Assembly (NCBI GenBank): GCA_964483805.1 | Contig: CAZADH010000031.1 | Span: 1-31,431 of the forward strand | Reading direction: 5' to 3' | From: CAZADH01 sp964483805 | GTDB lineage: Bacteria; Muiribacteriota; Ozemobacteria; Ozemobacterales; Ozemobacteraceae | DNA: 31,431 nucleotides | Shown: positions 15,076 to 24,303 of the stretch, piece by piece | How positions within the stretch are numbered: position 1 is the stretch's first letter | Layout: each line of letters starts with the position of its first letter | Notes under the pieces: generated by a model | Seen by the model: only the letters and a program-made list of their open reading frames with translations | Databases searched by the model: none | What the model was told of the DNA's origin: nothing | Made by a program: the position numbers and the translations under genes

Positions 15076-18000
15076 ATGTCGAGCGAACCCCGTTTTCCAT
15101 TGGCGCGCCTGCGCTGGTTGCTGCCCGTCGTCCTGAGCCTGCTGCCGCTGCTCGTTCTCGTCGACGCGGCCCGCGACGAGGCACGGCGCGAGGCCGCTGC
15201 CGCCTACCGCGCCTGGAACGACGATCACGACCGCCTGCTCAGTCGGGTCCAGGACATGGCCCGACCCCGGTTCTGGCTCGAATGGACCGCCCGGCAATTG
15301 CGGACGCGCCTCGAAAACGGGGCCACTGACCTGTCGCCGACCGGCCTGGGGCACCGTGCTGCCCAGGCCCGGACCGCGCTGCGCCTGCGGCACGTGCCGC
15401 GCGCGCAGGTGTGGGTGGTCGCCTTTCCCGGGGGCGACCCACGGCGCGGCGCCGTCTTGTGCCCGGGTCCCGGCCTGGCGGGCGACCAGCGGTTCCTGAT
15501 CACCGGCCTGTTCCAGCAACTGGCGCTGCAGGATCTGCGAGCGGCGCACCAGCTCGAGACCGCGGTCTGGCTGCAACGCATCCGCCACCTGTTCGGCCAC
15601 GCCGCCCACCGCGAGCTGTTCAGCCCGGTTCTGCAGGGCACTGCTTTCAATTGTATTTACAATCGGCAGATGCAGCGCGCGGTCTGGACGCTGCTGCGCC
15701 GCAACGGCCACGCGGTCGGCGGTCTGCTGGTCATCATGCCGGTGACCGATGACGAGCACCGGGCCGCCCAGCGCGAGTGTCTGGCGCAATGGCAGCGGTT
15801 GCGCGAACCGCATGATCCGGCCGCCGCCTGGCCGGCGTTCTTCCCGATGCCGGTGCCGGCCCCCCTACGCACATCGTGCGTGGGCGGGGTCCCGCACGGC
15901 GCGACTGCGGGCATGTTCCGCCGCGGACGCCCCCTCCTGCCCAGCGCTCTCGACATCCCGCGCTGGCGCACCCCGCTGCAGCGGTGGTTGGCGGCGTTCA
16001 CCATCGATCACCAGACCGGCGATGCGCGCTTTCCGGCCGTGCATCTTCCCGGCGCCGTCCTTGGTCGCACCCTCGGTTTTCCGGCGGGATGGGGGCGCAT
16101 CGCGGCCCTCGAGCCCCTGGCCGGCCACTGGGCCGGCATCTTCGGCCCCCGCCCCCGCAGCCGACCCGGTCGGATGGCGGCGCTGGCCTGGACATGGGGA
16201 TTCCTTGTTCTCGCCACTTGGACGATGCTGGCGTTGCACGGTTACTGGCGCGGCCGACTGCCGACCCCCGGACTGCGCGTCACCTTGCTGCTGTGGTTGT
16301 TGGGCGTCGGCGCCATTCCCCTTTTTCTGACGGTGACGGCGTCGCACCGCCTCGCCCACGATCTCGCCGCCAACCTGCTCGATCATCAGCGGCGTGAGGT
16401 CGATCGCGTGCTGCGGCAACTCGAAAACGGTGACACGGTATTGACGCGGCGGTTTCACCGGGCGTGCCGCGCCATCACCACCGGCGCCGGTCTGGCTGAA
16501 GCGCTCAGCGCTTACGAGCAGGACCGGCACCACGGTTCATCGCTGCTTGCCCACATCTGGACGCAGTGTCGCCAGGCCCGCATGCGTCCATACAGTGTAA
16601 TTATCATTCCCCGCCGTGGTGAGCCGCTGTCGCGCTTTGCGCCCGGCGTCAACGCCGAGACCCGCCGGGTTCTCGTCATGGTCAGTCGTGACTACGCGAT
16701 CGCCACTTTCCTTCAGATCGAGCGCAGCCGCAGCAGCAGCGATATGCATGCAAATAAACGGGCGGGACAGTATGCCCCAACCACATACGTCACGCTGCGC
16801 GCCGAAGACACCTCGATGCTCGACACCTCCGACCAAACTGTGGTCTTCGGCATCGGCCGCCGACAACTGGTCAAATACCACAACCTCGTCCGCACCGGCG
16901 ACGAATCGCATTACGCTGTATTTATCGTCTGGGATCAAGACTCGTCATTCGCCGAATACCTTCGACTCGCCGTGCCCCGCGCCGAATTGGTCGCCCCGCA
17001 CCTGCGCCTCGCCGCCTGGCGACAGCATGGCGACCGACTGCAACCGATCGCGCCGTCCGTCCGGCGGGACGATGCCGGATTCACTGCCATCGCGCGGCGT
17101 GCAGGACAGACCGGGGTGACGGCCCGCACCACGCGGGGCGACCTCATCGAGGTCCGGCCGGCCCGCAGCCTGCCGCAGTATCTGATCGGCGCCCGCACCT
17201 CGCTCGCCCCGATTCGTGCGGCAATTCAGGCAGAGCGCCAACACATCGCCCTGTCACTGTCGGTTTTTGTCTTGCTCATCATCGCCGTGGGCTGGGGTCT
17301 GGCGCGGCGCCTGGGTTCGCCGGTGCGCCGCATGACCGGCGCCCTGCGCGCCGTGGCCCAGGGCAGGCTCGACGTCGATCTGTCCTCCGAACGCCGCGAC
17401 GAGTTGGGCGATGCCACCCGGACCCTGGCCACCATGGTGCAGTGGTTGCGCGAAAAACGAAAGCTGTCGAGTTATGTCGCTCCCGATGTGCTCGAAGCGG
17501 TGGCGGGGGGCATGCTCGGCTCGGCGGCAGCGGCGCGGCAACTCGAGATCGTCGCGCTGGTGTCCGATATCCGCAGTTTCACCACGCTCAGCGAAACGCA
17601 CCCGCCCGACGCCGTCTTCGCGATGCTCAATCACCATCAGGAACAGATGGCACTTGCCATCGGCGAGCACGGTGGGCGCATCGACCGGTTCGTCGGCGAT
17701 GCGGTCACGGCCTTTTTCGTCGACAATCAGCCGGGGGATGCGGCGCCGCGAGCGTTGGCAGCCGCCGCTGGCATGGTCCTGCGTCACCGGCAACTCGTCG
17801 CCCACCGCCAACACCGGGGCCTGTTCGCCTACCGCATCGGCATCGGCATCGATGCCGGGGCGGTGGTGGCGGGTGTCGTCGGCGATCCGCAGGTGCGCCT
17901 GGATCACACCGTCCTCGGTGAACCGTTGCAGCATGCCGCCCAACTGGAGTCGTCATCGCGGCACGGTCGTTTCAGCCACATCGTCGTTTCGTCCCGCGCG

Positions 18001-18193
18001 CGGGCACTGCTGCCACCCGAGGTTCGCTTCGCCGCGGTGCCCGACAGCGACGGCCATGAACTGGTCGACCCGCAACAGGCTCTGACCGGTGCAAAGACCG
18101 GCCTGGCCGTGCTCTCGTCGCCGGGCCTCAGCACCTCGACGTCACCGACTCAGGTGCCGCCGCAATCCCCGATGCTGCCGAGTGACCACGCCG
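15076..18193 (+). CDS. Membrane class III cyclase, C1-like half (metal site kept)
   Basis: From the ATG at 15076, 1039 residues are readable before the assembly gap. Layout: TM1 (about 13-29), an extracytoplasmic domain (30-365), TM2 (367-388), TM3 (401-421), a second extracytoplasmic domain (422-720), TM4 (724-743), HAMP (744-795), a linker helix and a class III cyclase domain (about 825-990). Catalytic positions: both metal Asp are present (VSDIRSFT, D831; FVGDAV, D875, spaced 44 as in the family). The adenine-contact Lys is R871 (IDRFVGD). The Thr of the second base contact is kept (T945), but the transition-state Asn and Arg are Q952 and Q956 (PLQHAAQLE). On its own it should be inactive. 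It is followed by a Pro/Ser/Thr-rich stretch into the gap. The true C-terminus is not visible. Confidence 0.85.
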
Positions 18194-18203
18194 NNNNNNN
18201 NNN
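18194..18203. other. Assembly gap (10 N) between the two cyclase modules
   Basis: Ten N of probably arbitrary length. Both flanks are open and Pro/Thr/Ser-rich (VPPQSPMLPSD before; RTVTPAPEPTAV after in the second frame). The two frames differ as written, but a true gap length of 2 modulo 3 without a stop would join them into one polypeptide. Confidence 0.98.
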
Positions 18204-21200
18204 CGGACCGTCACGCCTGCCCCTGAGCCGACCGCAGTGGCCGCTGTCGGGCCGACGACGACGGCACGACGCCCTTCGCTCTGGTCCTCGTGGGCCACGG
18301 CAGCCGGATTGCTCCTCTTGTGGCTGTTGCCGGCAAGCCTGCTGTTGCTGGGCAGCAGAAACCAGGAACAACACCGCCAGGCCGTGCGCGCCCGCCACAT
18401 CGCCGATCAACTGCACGACGACCTGCGCCGCCTCGAACGCTCGATCAAGGCCGAGAGCCAGGTGCGCACGCTGCTGAACGCGACGGCCCACGACCTGTGC
18501 GGGGCGGTTGCCGAACGGGCCGACCCGACTCTCGATCTCGCCCGCCGCACGCTCGGTCGCCTCGCTCCCAGGTTCTTCAAACCGCTCGAAGCGATCGTGC
18601 CCAACCTCACCTGGACGACCACCGCGTTGGCCACCGACCGCGACTTGCAGTTGCACGAACCGGACCAGGCCTGGCTTCTGGCCAGTGGCGGCCGTCCCCT
18701 CGCCTTTCTGGACCGTGACTTCGCGCAACTGACGCGGATGCTCACCCTGGCCACCTGCAACTGGAGTTTCGACGCAACCAACTTCGACGGATTGCGCTGG
18801 CTGCAAGGCGTCGGCAAACGAATCGTCGGTGAGTATTACGCGAACCACCGGCTGATTCTGCTGTATCGCGAAGGCTGCGGCAACGTGTTCCCGGTCACCG
18901 CCGAAGACCGACCGCGAATGATCTTCTGGCGCGCGCTCGTGCCGCCGGCCTGGTGGACCGATCCCGCCCGCACGGCACCCCCGCACGGCGAAGAATACGA
19001 CGCGCGCACCTTGACCCTCCGGCGCATCTGGGGCGGCATGCTCGCCTACTTCGATCAGGTGCGCAGCGGCGGGCCACCGGCCCACGACCGTTGGCTCGAT
19101 CTGGCGCTGCGATGCATGTGGCGCAATGCCCGGCGCGACGGTATCGAGGTGGCCGTCGCCCTCGACCAACGCTGGCAAGGCAGATGGAGTTCCCCTTCGT
19201 GGCGAAGCGACAGGGGTTTGCACCTCCTGCGGATCCCGTCCGCGCATCAGGTCGCCCAGAACGACCAGTGGGCAGCTATCGAAACGACCCTGGTCGACCC
19301 ACCGATCCGGCTGCGCATCGCCCGCCGGCTTTGCGATCCTCTCGGCGAACGGCCGACGTGGACCAACATCGGCACGGTCTGGCATGGCATCGGCCTGGCC
19401 TGGCTGCTCGGCGGCATCCTCGTCTTGGCGACGCTGACCCTGCATCGCGGTCGTTCTTCGCTGCTGCCGCCCCTCACACTGCACCGCCAGTTGCTGCTGG
19501 CCTTCCTCGTCGTGCTTGTCCCGGGGGCCGCGGTCAGCACCATGCAACTCGAACGTTCGTTCGGCGAACGCGCCTGGCGTTTGCATGCCGACTGCGAACG
19601 AAGCCTGCATCAGCGTCTCGACGCTGTCGAGAACGCCCGCACCTTGTATATGGGCCAGGCTTTGGCCACGATCCAAACGCTCGCCCGCCGGCCCGAGTAT
19701 GTCAATACATGGTATGCTACTACTGGCCCGCATGACCGCGGCGCCACCCCGCCGGCGCGTCTCGGCCGCCTCGGCCGGCAACTCGTCGATCACGGCGTCA
19801 TCCTCAAAGACCTGGTCATGGCCGACAGCGACGGGTTCCGCTGCCAGGCGATCAGTGGTGCTTCCGACACCGCTCGCGGCGCCAACGACCAGGTGCGCAC
19901 CTTCGCCTCCCTGCACGCACGCACGTTGCGGGAACTCGCTCCCGACTACGGCCCGACGCACAACCGCCGCGGCGGAGAGAATCTCGGCGAAGGACTCAAG
20001 GACGAAGAACTCGGCAATTTCCTCGGTTCGGTGCTGCTGCCCGAACACCTCGCCGAACAGTTCATGGCACCGCGCTCGTTGTCGACCCCGGGGGGACAAC
20101 TGAACGACAAACTCGTCTACAACCAGATGCTGAAAGGGGGCGCGCACCCCCCGCTACTGCTCAGTTGCGTGCTCGATATCGAAGGGATCATGCTCGGCTA
20201 CTTCCGCGACGTCATGACCAGCAACGACCTCACCAGCGGCTACCGCGTGGGCGTCACCTTTGCCAATCATCCGGCCTGGTCGATGGCACCCCCATGGTTT
20301 AAAGGGCACTGGGCAACCACCGCGGGCAAGTGGGTCATCGATGTGCCTACATTGTATGCATTCAATCCCCCGGAAATCGAGCAACCCCTGGGGTGGACCC
20401 AGGTTTCCGGTGAACCAATGACCACGGTCGCCGGGACCGGCAGTGCCCGACGCATGATCCTGACGCGATCGCCGGTGACGCCGGCCCTCTCGGGGCGATT
20501 GCTGCACGCGACCCGCAACATCGGTCGGGCCCAGGCACGTCTCGCCGCCTACCGCGAGCGGGCCCACCTGTTGCTGGGTCTGTTGGCCCTGGTTTCACTC
20601 GTCCTCGCCATGCAACTGGCCGGCGCGTTGCTGCGACCCGTTCTCGAACTCGCGGCGGCCGCCCACCGCGTCATGGCCGGCGACTTCACCGGCCGCCTGC
20701 CCGGTCAGGGCACTGACGAGTTCGCCCGTCTCGGTGCGGCGTTCAATGTGATGGTGCGCGGCGTGGCCGAAGGGCGTATGCTGGGCCGTTTTGTTTCGGC
20801 CGCCGTGCACGACGCGGTGCGCGATGCCGAACGCGAAGCCGCCGCCCGACGCGGAGAGCACCGTACTATTACGGTAATGTTTGCCGGCCTCGGGGGCTTT
20901 GGCGAGCGCTTGCAGAAGTGGCCGCCAGCACCGCTGATCACCGCTTTGAACCGTGTTCTCGAGGCATGGTCGCGTCACATCCGCGCGCACGGGGGCGAGA
21001 TCGACAAGTTCATCGGCGAGAAGATCCTCGCGGTCTTTCCGCCCGAACGGTTTGCCGATGCGACCGCGGCAGCGGCCGCGGCAGTCGCCGCCGGGCGCGC
21101 TCTACGGGCCGAGATGGACCGTCACCGCAAGTATCTCGATCTGCCGGCTGGGGTCGGCATTGTCTCGGGGCCTGTACTGGCCGGTATTCTCGGCACCGAC

Positions 21201-21443
21201 CAGGTCCGGCGCGAACACACGGTGATCGGCGACACGGTCAACCTGGCGGCGCGTCTGTGCGAGCTGGCGACGCACCAGGACGGCGGCGATCTGTTGCTCG
21301 ACGGTGGCACGGTCCGCCTGTTGCACGGCGATGCCAATACCACCGCCGACGGTCAGGCGCTGATCGGCCACTTCGCCCGCCTGCCGGTCACCTCGGTCAA
21401 GGGCAAACGACGCGAGATCGAGGTGTTCCGCTGGTGCGACTGA
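18204..21443 (+). CDS. Membrane class III cyclase, C2-like half (base/transition-state residues kept)
   Basis: The frame is open from the gap; a GTG at 18237 (used here for numbering, 1068 residues) has no clear ribosome site, so the real start may be in the gap or the protein may continue from the first cyclase. The layout repeats the first: TM1 (15-39), extracytoplasmic domain, TM2 (384-403), TM3 (417-437), second extracytoplasmic domain, TM4 (777-800), HAMP and a cyclase domain (about 875-1060). Catalytic positions mirror the partner: the first metal Asp is G884 (MFAGLGGFG), the second is E928 (KFIGEKILAVF), while K924, T995, N1002 and R1006 (HTVIGDTVNLAARL) are intact. It should therefore supply the base and transition-state contacts to the metal-bearing partner. 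The HEAT-PilT gene starts 82 bp downstream. Confidence 0.85.
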   Translation, partial: RTVTPAPEPTAVAAVGPTTTARRPSLWSSWATAAGLLLLWLLPASLLLLGSRNQEQHRQAVRARHIADQLHDDLRRLERSIKAESQVRTLLNATAHDLCGAVAERADPTLDLARRTLGRLAPRFFKPLEAIVPNLTWTTTALATDRDLQLHEPDQAWLLASGGRPLAFLDRDFAQLTRMLTLATCNWSFDATNFDGLRWLQGVGKRIVGEYYANHRLILLYREGCGNVFPVTAEDRPRMIFWRALVPPAWWTDPARTAPPHGEEYDARTLTLRRIWGGMLAYFDQVRSGGPPAHDRWLDLALRCMWRNARRDGIEVAVALDQRWQGRWSSPSWRSDRGLHLLRIPSAHQVAQNDQWAAIETTLVDPPIRLRIARRLCDPLGERPTWTNIGTVWHGIGLAWLLGGILVLATLTLHRGRSSLLPPLTLHRQLLLAFLVVLVPGAAVSTMQLERSFGERAWRLHADCERSLHQRLDAVENARTLYMGQALATIQTLARRPEYVNTWYATTGPHDRGATPPARLGRLGRQLVDHGVILKDLVMADSDGFRCQAISGASDTARGANDQVRTFASLHARTLRELAPDYGPTHNRRGGENLGEGLKDEELGNFLGSVLLPEHLAEQFMAPRSLSTPGGQLNDKLVYNQMLKGGAHPPLLLSCVLDIEGIMLGYFRDVMTSNDLTSGYRVGVTFANHPAWSMAPPWFKGHWATTAGKWVIDVPTLYAFNPPEIEQPLGWTQVSGEPMTTVAGTGSARRMILTRSPVTPALSGRLLHATRNIGRAQARLAAYRERAHLLLGLLALVSLVLAMQLAGALLRPVLELAAAAHRVMAGDFTGRLPGQGTDEFARLGAAFNVMVRGVAEGRMLGRFVSAAVHDAVRDAEREAAARRGEHRTITVMFAGLGGFGERLQKWPPAPLITALNRVLEAWSRHIRAHGGEIDKFIGEKILAVFPPERFADATAAAAAAVAAGRALRAEMDRHRKYLDLPAGVGIVSGPVLAGILGTDQVRREHTVIGDTVNLAARLCELATHQDGGDLLLDGGTVRLLHGDANTTADGQALIGHFARLPVTSVKGKRREIEVFRWCD

Positions 21444-21525
21444 CCCCGGCCACCGCGCCCCCGCTTGCCGCGATGGGCCGGCAAATGGTAAACATCGGAA
21501 TATCGCCGCGCCAAAGGGGTACCGC

Positions 21526-24276
21526 ATGCCCGCACCCACCGGACCCGTCTCCCACGCCGATCCCAGTCGTCTGTCGTTTTTGACCGAAGCGCTGCAGGGC
21601 AACAACCCGACCGCAGCCAAGCAGGCGATTGCCGCCTGTCGGAAGATCGCCGGAGACCAGGTGCTGCTGGTCCTGATGTATAAGGGTCTCGCCCATCCCG
21701 ACAGCGAGGTGCAACAGCAGACCGCGGCCGTGCTGGCGGAGCGGGTCGACGAGATCAGCGATCAACTGCGCACGCTGCTCAACCATCCGCACGACACGAT
21801 CCGCCACTGGTCGTTGCACCTGCTCGGCCACGCCGGCCGGCTGACCCTCGATGAACTCGCCGCGGTTCTCGCGCGTCCCGAGCGCGACGAGACCAAGATC
21901 CTCGCCGCCGACCTCATTGCCGGGCTCGACCAGCAGGGAACCATTCAGCGACTGATCGTGCATCTGGGCGACCCGAGCTGGATGCTGCGCCGCCACATCA
22001 ACAAGCTCTTGTACGCCCGCGGTGAGGCGGTGTTGCCCGCCATCCGCGCCGTGTTTGCCAAGGGCAACCTGCACCAAAAATACTGGGCGCTCAAGCTGCT
22101 CGTCGATGTCGCCGGCGAGAAGGCGCTCAAGCAGATCCGCAAGTTCCTCATCTCGGGCGATTTCTCGGTGCGGCTTTACGCCATCGCTGCCCTCGAGTTC
22201 GTGCCGGGGCGTGAAGCGCTGTCGTTTTTGTTCACCGCCATGCTCGACAATTCGCCGATCATCCGCTATCAAGCGGCGCGCGTGCTGGCGAGCAAGGGCG
22301 AAGAAGTATTGAAGGAAGCAATACAATTAATGCGCATCGAGGGGCCCGAGCTGAAAGACGAGCTGATCTGCATCATCGGCCGCATTCTCGGCCCAAAATG
22401 CCGCCAGTTCTTCCGCACCATGCTCGAGAGCCCCAACCCCGACGACCGTTACTACGCGCTCAAGGCCCTGGGCCAGGCGCCCGATTCGGAAGGGGTCAAG
22501 CACCTGATCCGCGCCTTCAAAGACCCGGTCTGGGTCGTGCGCAGCCAGGCTTGCGATCTGCTGTCGCGCCTCGGGCCGATGGCCACCGACGACCTGATCA
22601 ACGCGCTGTCGGACCCCGACTTCGACACGCTGTCGTGGGCCTGCAAAGCGCTGGGCGAGGCGCGTGACGCCAACGCGGTGCGCAGCCTGCTCAACCTCGT
22701 CGATCACCACGCCGACCCCAACGCCCGCGTTGCCGCAATCAAGGCGTTGTGCAAGCTCGACATCGAGTACATCGTCGAGTTGCTGATCATGAACTTCCAA
22801 GACACGGCGCTGTCGGTGAAGAACGCGGTGCTCGACGGCCTCACCACCATGACCCGGCGCAAGGTCGTCAAACCGTTGTTGATCTACCTGTTCGACCGCG
22901 ACAAGACCATTTCGTTCTGGTGCGAGAAGACGCTCAAGACCTTGAACATCCCGGCGTTGCCGTCGGTGTTCGAGTTGCTGGTGACCCTCGACACCCATCA
23001 GCACGAGCGGTTCACCCGCAACCTGCACCAACTGAAGCCGGAGCAACTGCTCGCCCTGCTCAACCAGCCGCGACTCACCCTCGATGACTTCGACCCCGAT
23101 CGCATGCCCGAGGAGACCGTGGTCACCTCGACCATTGCCGATTACCGCGATATCCGTGATCTGCTGGCGCAGGTCAAGGAGCAGAAGGGGTCCGATCTGC
23201 ACATCAACATCGGCCTGCCGCCGATGATCCGCATTCACGGCGATCTGACCCGCATGAACCTGCCGCCGATCAGCGAAGAGAAGAGCGCGCAGCTCCTCTT
23301 GCCGATTCTCAACGAAGAGCAGACCGCGCGGTTCCGCGAGCGCTGGGAGTTCGATTTCTCGTATGAGGTCAAGCACGTCGGCCGGTTCCGCGTGAACATC
23401 TTCAAGCAGCGCGCCGGGATCAGCGCCGTCTTTCGCCTGATCCCCACGCAGATCCCGACGTTCGAGGAACTGGGCCTCGATCGACGGGTGTTCGAGGGCA
23501 TCTGCGACCACCGCAACGGGTTGATCCTGGTTACCGGCCCCACCGGTTCGGGCAAATCGACAACCATGGCCGCGATGGTCGATGCGATCAATCGCACCCG
23601 CTACGAGCACATTCTGACCATCGAGGACCCGATCGAGTTCGTGCACCTGCACAAACGGTGCAGCATCAACCAGCGCGAACTGGGGGCGCACACCCAGAGC
23701 TTCGCGAACGCGCTGCGGTCGGCGCTGCGCGAGGATCCTGACGTCATTCTCGTGGGCGAGATGCGCGACCCCGAGACGATCAAACTGGCCCTGACGGCGT
23801 CGGAGACGGGCCACCTGGTCTTCTCGACCCTGCACACGATCAACACCTACGAGAGCATCAACCGCATCATTGGCGCGTTTCCGGCCGACCACCAGGACCA
23901 GGTCCGCCTCGAACTGGCGGGGGTTCTGCGCGCCATCGTCTCGCAAAAACTGATGCCGCGCGCCGACCACCAGGGGCGCGTGCTCGCTTACGAGATGCTG
24001 GTGTGCAACACGGCGGTCAAGAACCTGATCAAGGAAGCCAAGACCGAGCAGATCGTGTCGATCATGCAAACGGCCCAGGGCGACCACATGCAGACCATGG
24101 ATCAGTCGCTGGCCAAACTGCTGCTCAACGGCGCGTGCTCGCTCGAAACCGTGTTGCCGCACGTCACCGACAAGAAGAGCTTCAACGATCTGACCCAGCG
24201 CCAGAGCAAGCCGGCGGTGCCGGGCACCCCAGCGGGGGCGCCGCCAATGCGGCCACCCACGAAGACCGGCCGGTGA
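21526..24276 (+). CDS. HEAT-repeat / PilT-type ATPase fusion
   Basis: ATG 21526 with AAAGGGG upstream; 916 residues, about 2.5 times the size of normal PilT. Residues 10-500 are alpha-helical HEAT repeats (for example PDSEVQQQTAAVLAERV, SFWCEKTLKTLNIPAL). Residues 537-890 are a PilT/secretion ATPase: N2 domain start IRDLLAQVKEQKGSDLHIN, Walker A GPTGSGKST (671-679, K677), Asp box LTIEDPIEF, Walker B VILVGEMRDPET, His box TGHLVFSTLHT. In the family the hexamer retracts type IV pili. The HEAT array is likely a docking or regulatory platform. A short Pro-rich tail ends the protein. It follows the cyclases on the same strand and is probably co-transcribed. No other pilus gene is in the window. 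Confidence 0.93.
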   Translation: MPAPTGPVSHADPSRLSFLTEALQGNNPTAAKQAIAACRKIAGDQVLLVLMYKGLAHPDSEVQQQTAAVLAERVDEISDQLRTLLNHPHDTIRHWSLHLLGHAGRLTLDELAAVLARPERDETKILAADLIAGLDQQGTIQRLIVHLGDPSWMLRRHINKLLYARGEAVLPAIRAVFAKGNLHQKYWALKLLVDVAGEKALKQIRKFLISGDFSVRLYAIAALEFVPGREALSFLFTAMLDNSPIIRYQAARVLASKGEEVLKEAIQLMRIEGPELKDELICIIGRILGPKCRQFFRTMLESPNPDDRYYALKALGQAPDSEGVKHLIRAFKDPVWVVRSQACDLLSRLGPMATDDLINALSDPDFDTLSWACKALGEARDANAVRSLLNLVDHHADPNARVAAIKALCKLDIEYIVELLIMNFQDTALSVKNAVLDGLTTMTRRKVVKPLLIYLFDRDKTISFWCEKTLKTLNIPALPSVFELLVTLDTHQHERFTRNLHQLKPEQLLALLNQPRLTLDDFDPDRMPEETVVTSTIADYRDIRDLLAQVKEQKGSDLHINIGLPPMIRIHGDLTRMNLPPISEEKSAQLLLPILNEEQTARFRERWEFDFSYEVKHVGRFRVNIFKQRAGISAVFRLIPTQIPTFEELGLDRRVFEGICDHRNGLILVTGPTGSGKSTTMAAMVDAINRTRYEHILTIEDPIEFVHLHKRCSINQRELGAHTQSFANALRSALREDPDVILVGEMRDPETIKLALTASETGHLVFSTLHTINTYESINRIIGAFPADHQDQVRLELAGVLRAIVSQKLMPRADHQGRVLAYEMLVCNTAVKNLIKEAKTEQIVSIMQTAQGDHMQTMDQSLAKLLLNGACSLETVLPHVTDKKSFNDLTQRQSKPAVPGTPAGAPPMRPPTKTGR
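22306..22324. repeat. Inverted GTATTG-N7-CAATAC inside the HEAT region
   Basis: A perfect 6-bp inverted repeat with a 7-bp spacer. The following bases supply an ATA Ile and a TTA Leu codon, both rare in this window. The same 19-bp geometry occurs at 28499-28517. Confidence 0.6.
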
Positions 24277-24282
24277 CCGACA

Positions 24283-24300
24283 GAAATACGTTGTATTTTC
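24283..24300. repeat. Inverted GAAATAC-GTT-GTATTTTC between convergent genes
   Basis: The repeat fills most of the 27-bp spacer between the HEAT-PilT stop and the stop of the beta-propeller-like gene. It could fold as a weak AT-rich hairpin on either strand, or be one of the GTATT/AATAC elements. Confidence 0.5.
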
Positions 24301-24303
24301 AGG

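Noticed and set aside
18204..18477. Extension of the first cyclase frame beyond the gap
   Set aside because: After the N the translation becomes Arg/Cys-rich nonsense, while another frame gives a clean TM segment. The frame written across an arbitrary gap is not reliable.
18150..20147. 665-codon minus-strand ORF across the gap and the second cyclase
   Set aside because: It is a shadow of the cyclase frame and reads through N.
22327..24162. 611-codon minus-strand ORF opposite the HEAT-PilT gene
   Set aside because: It is antisense to a gene with intact ATPase motifs and has typical shadow composition.
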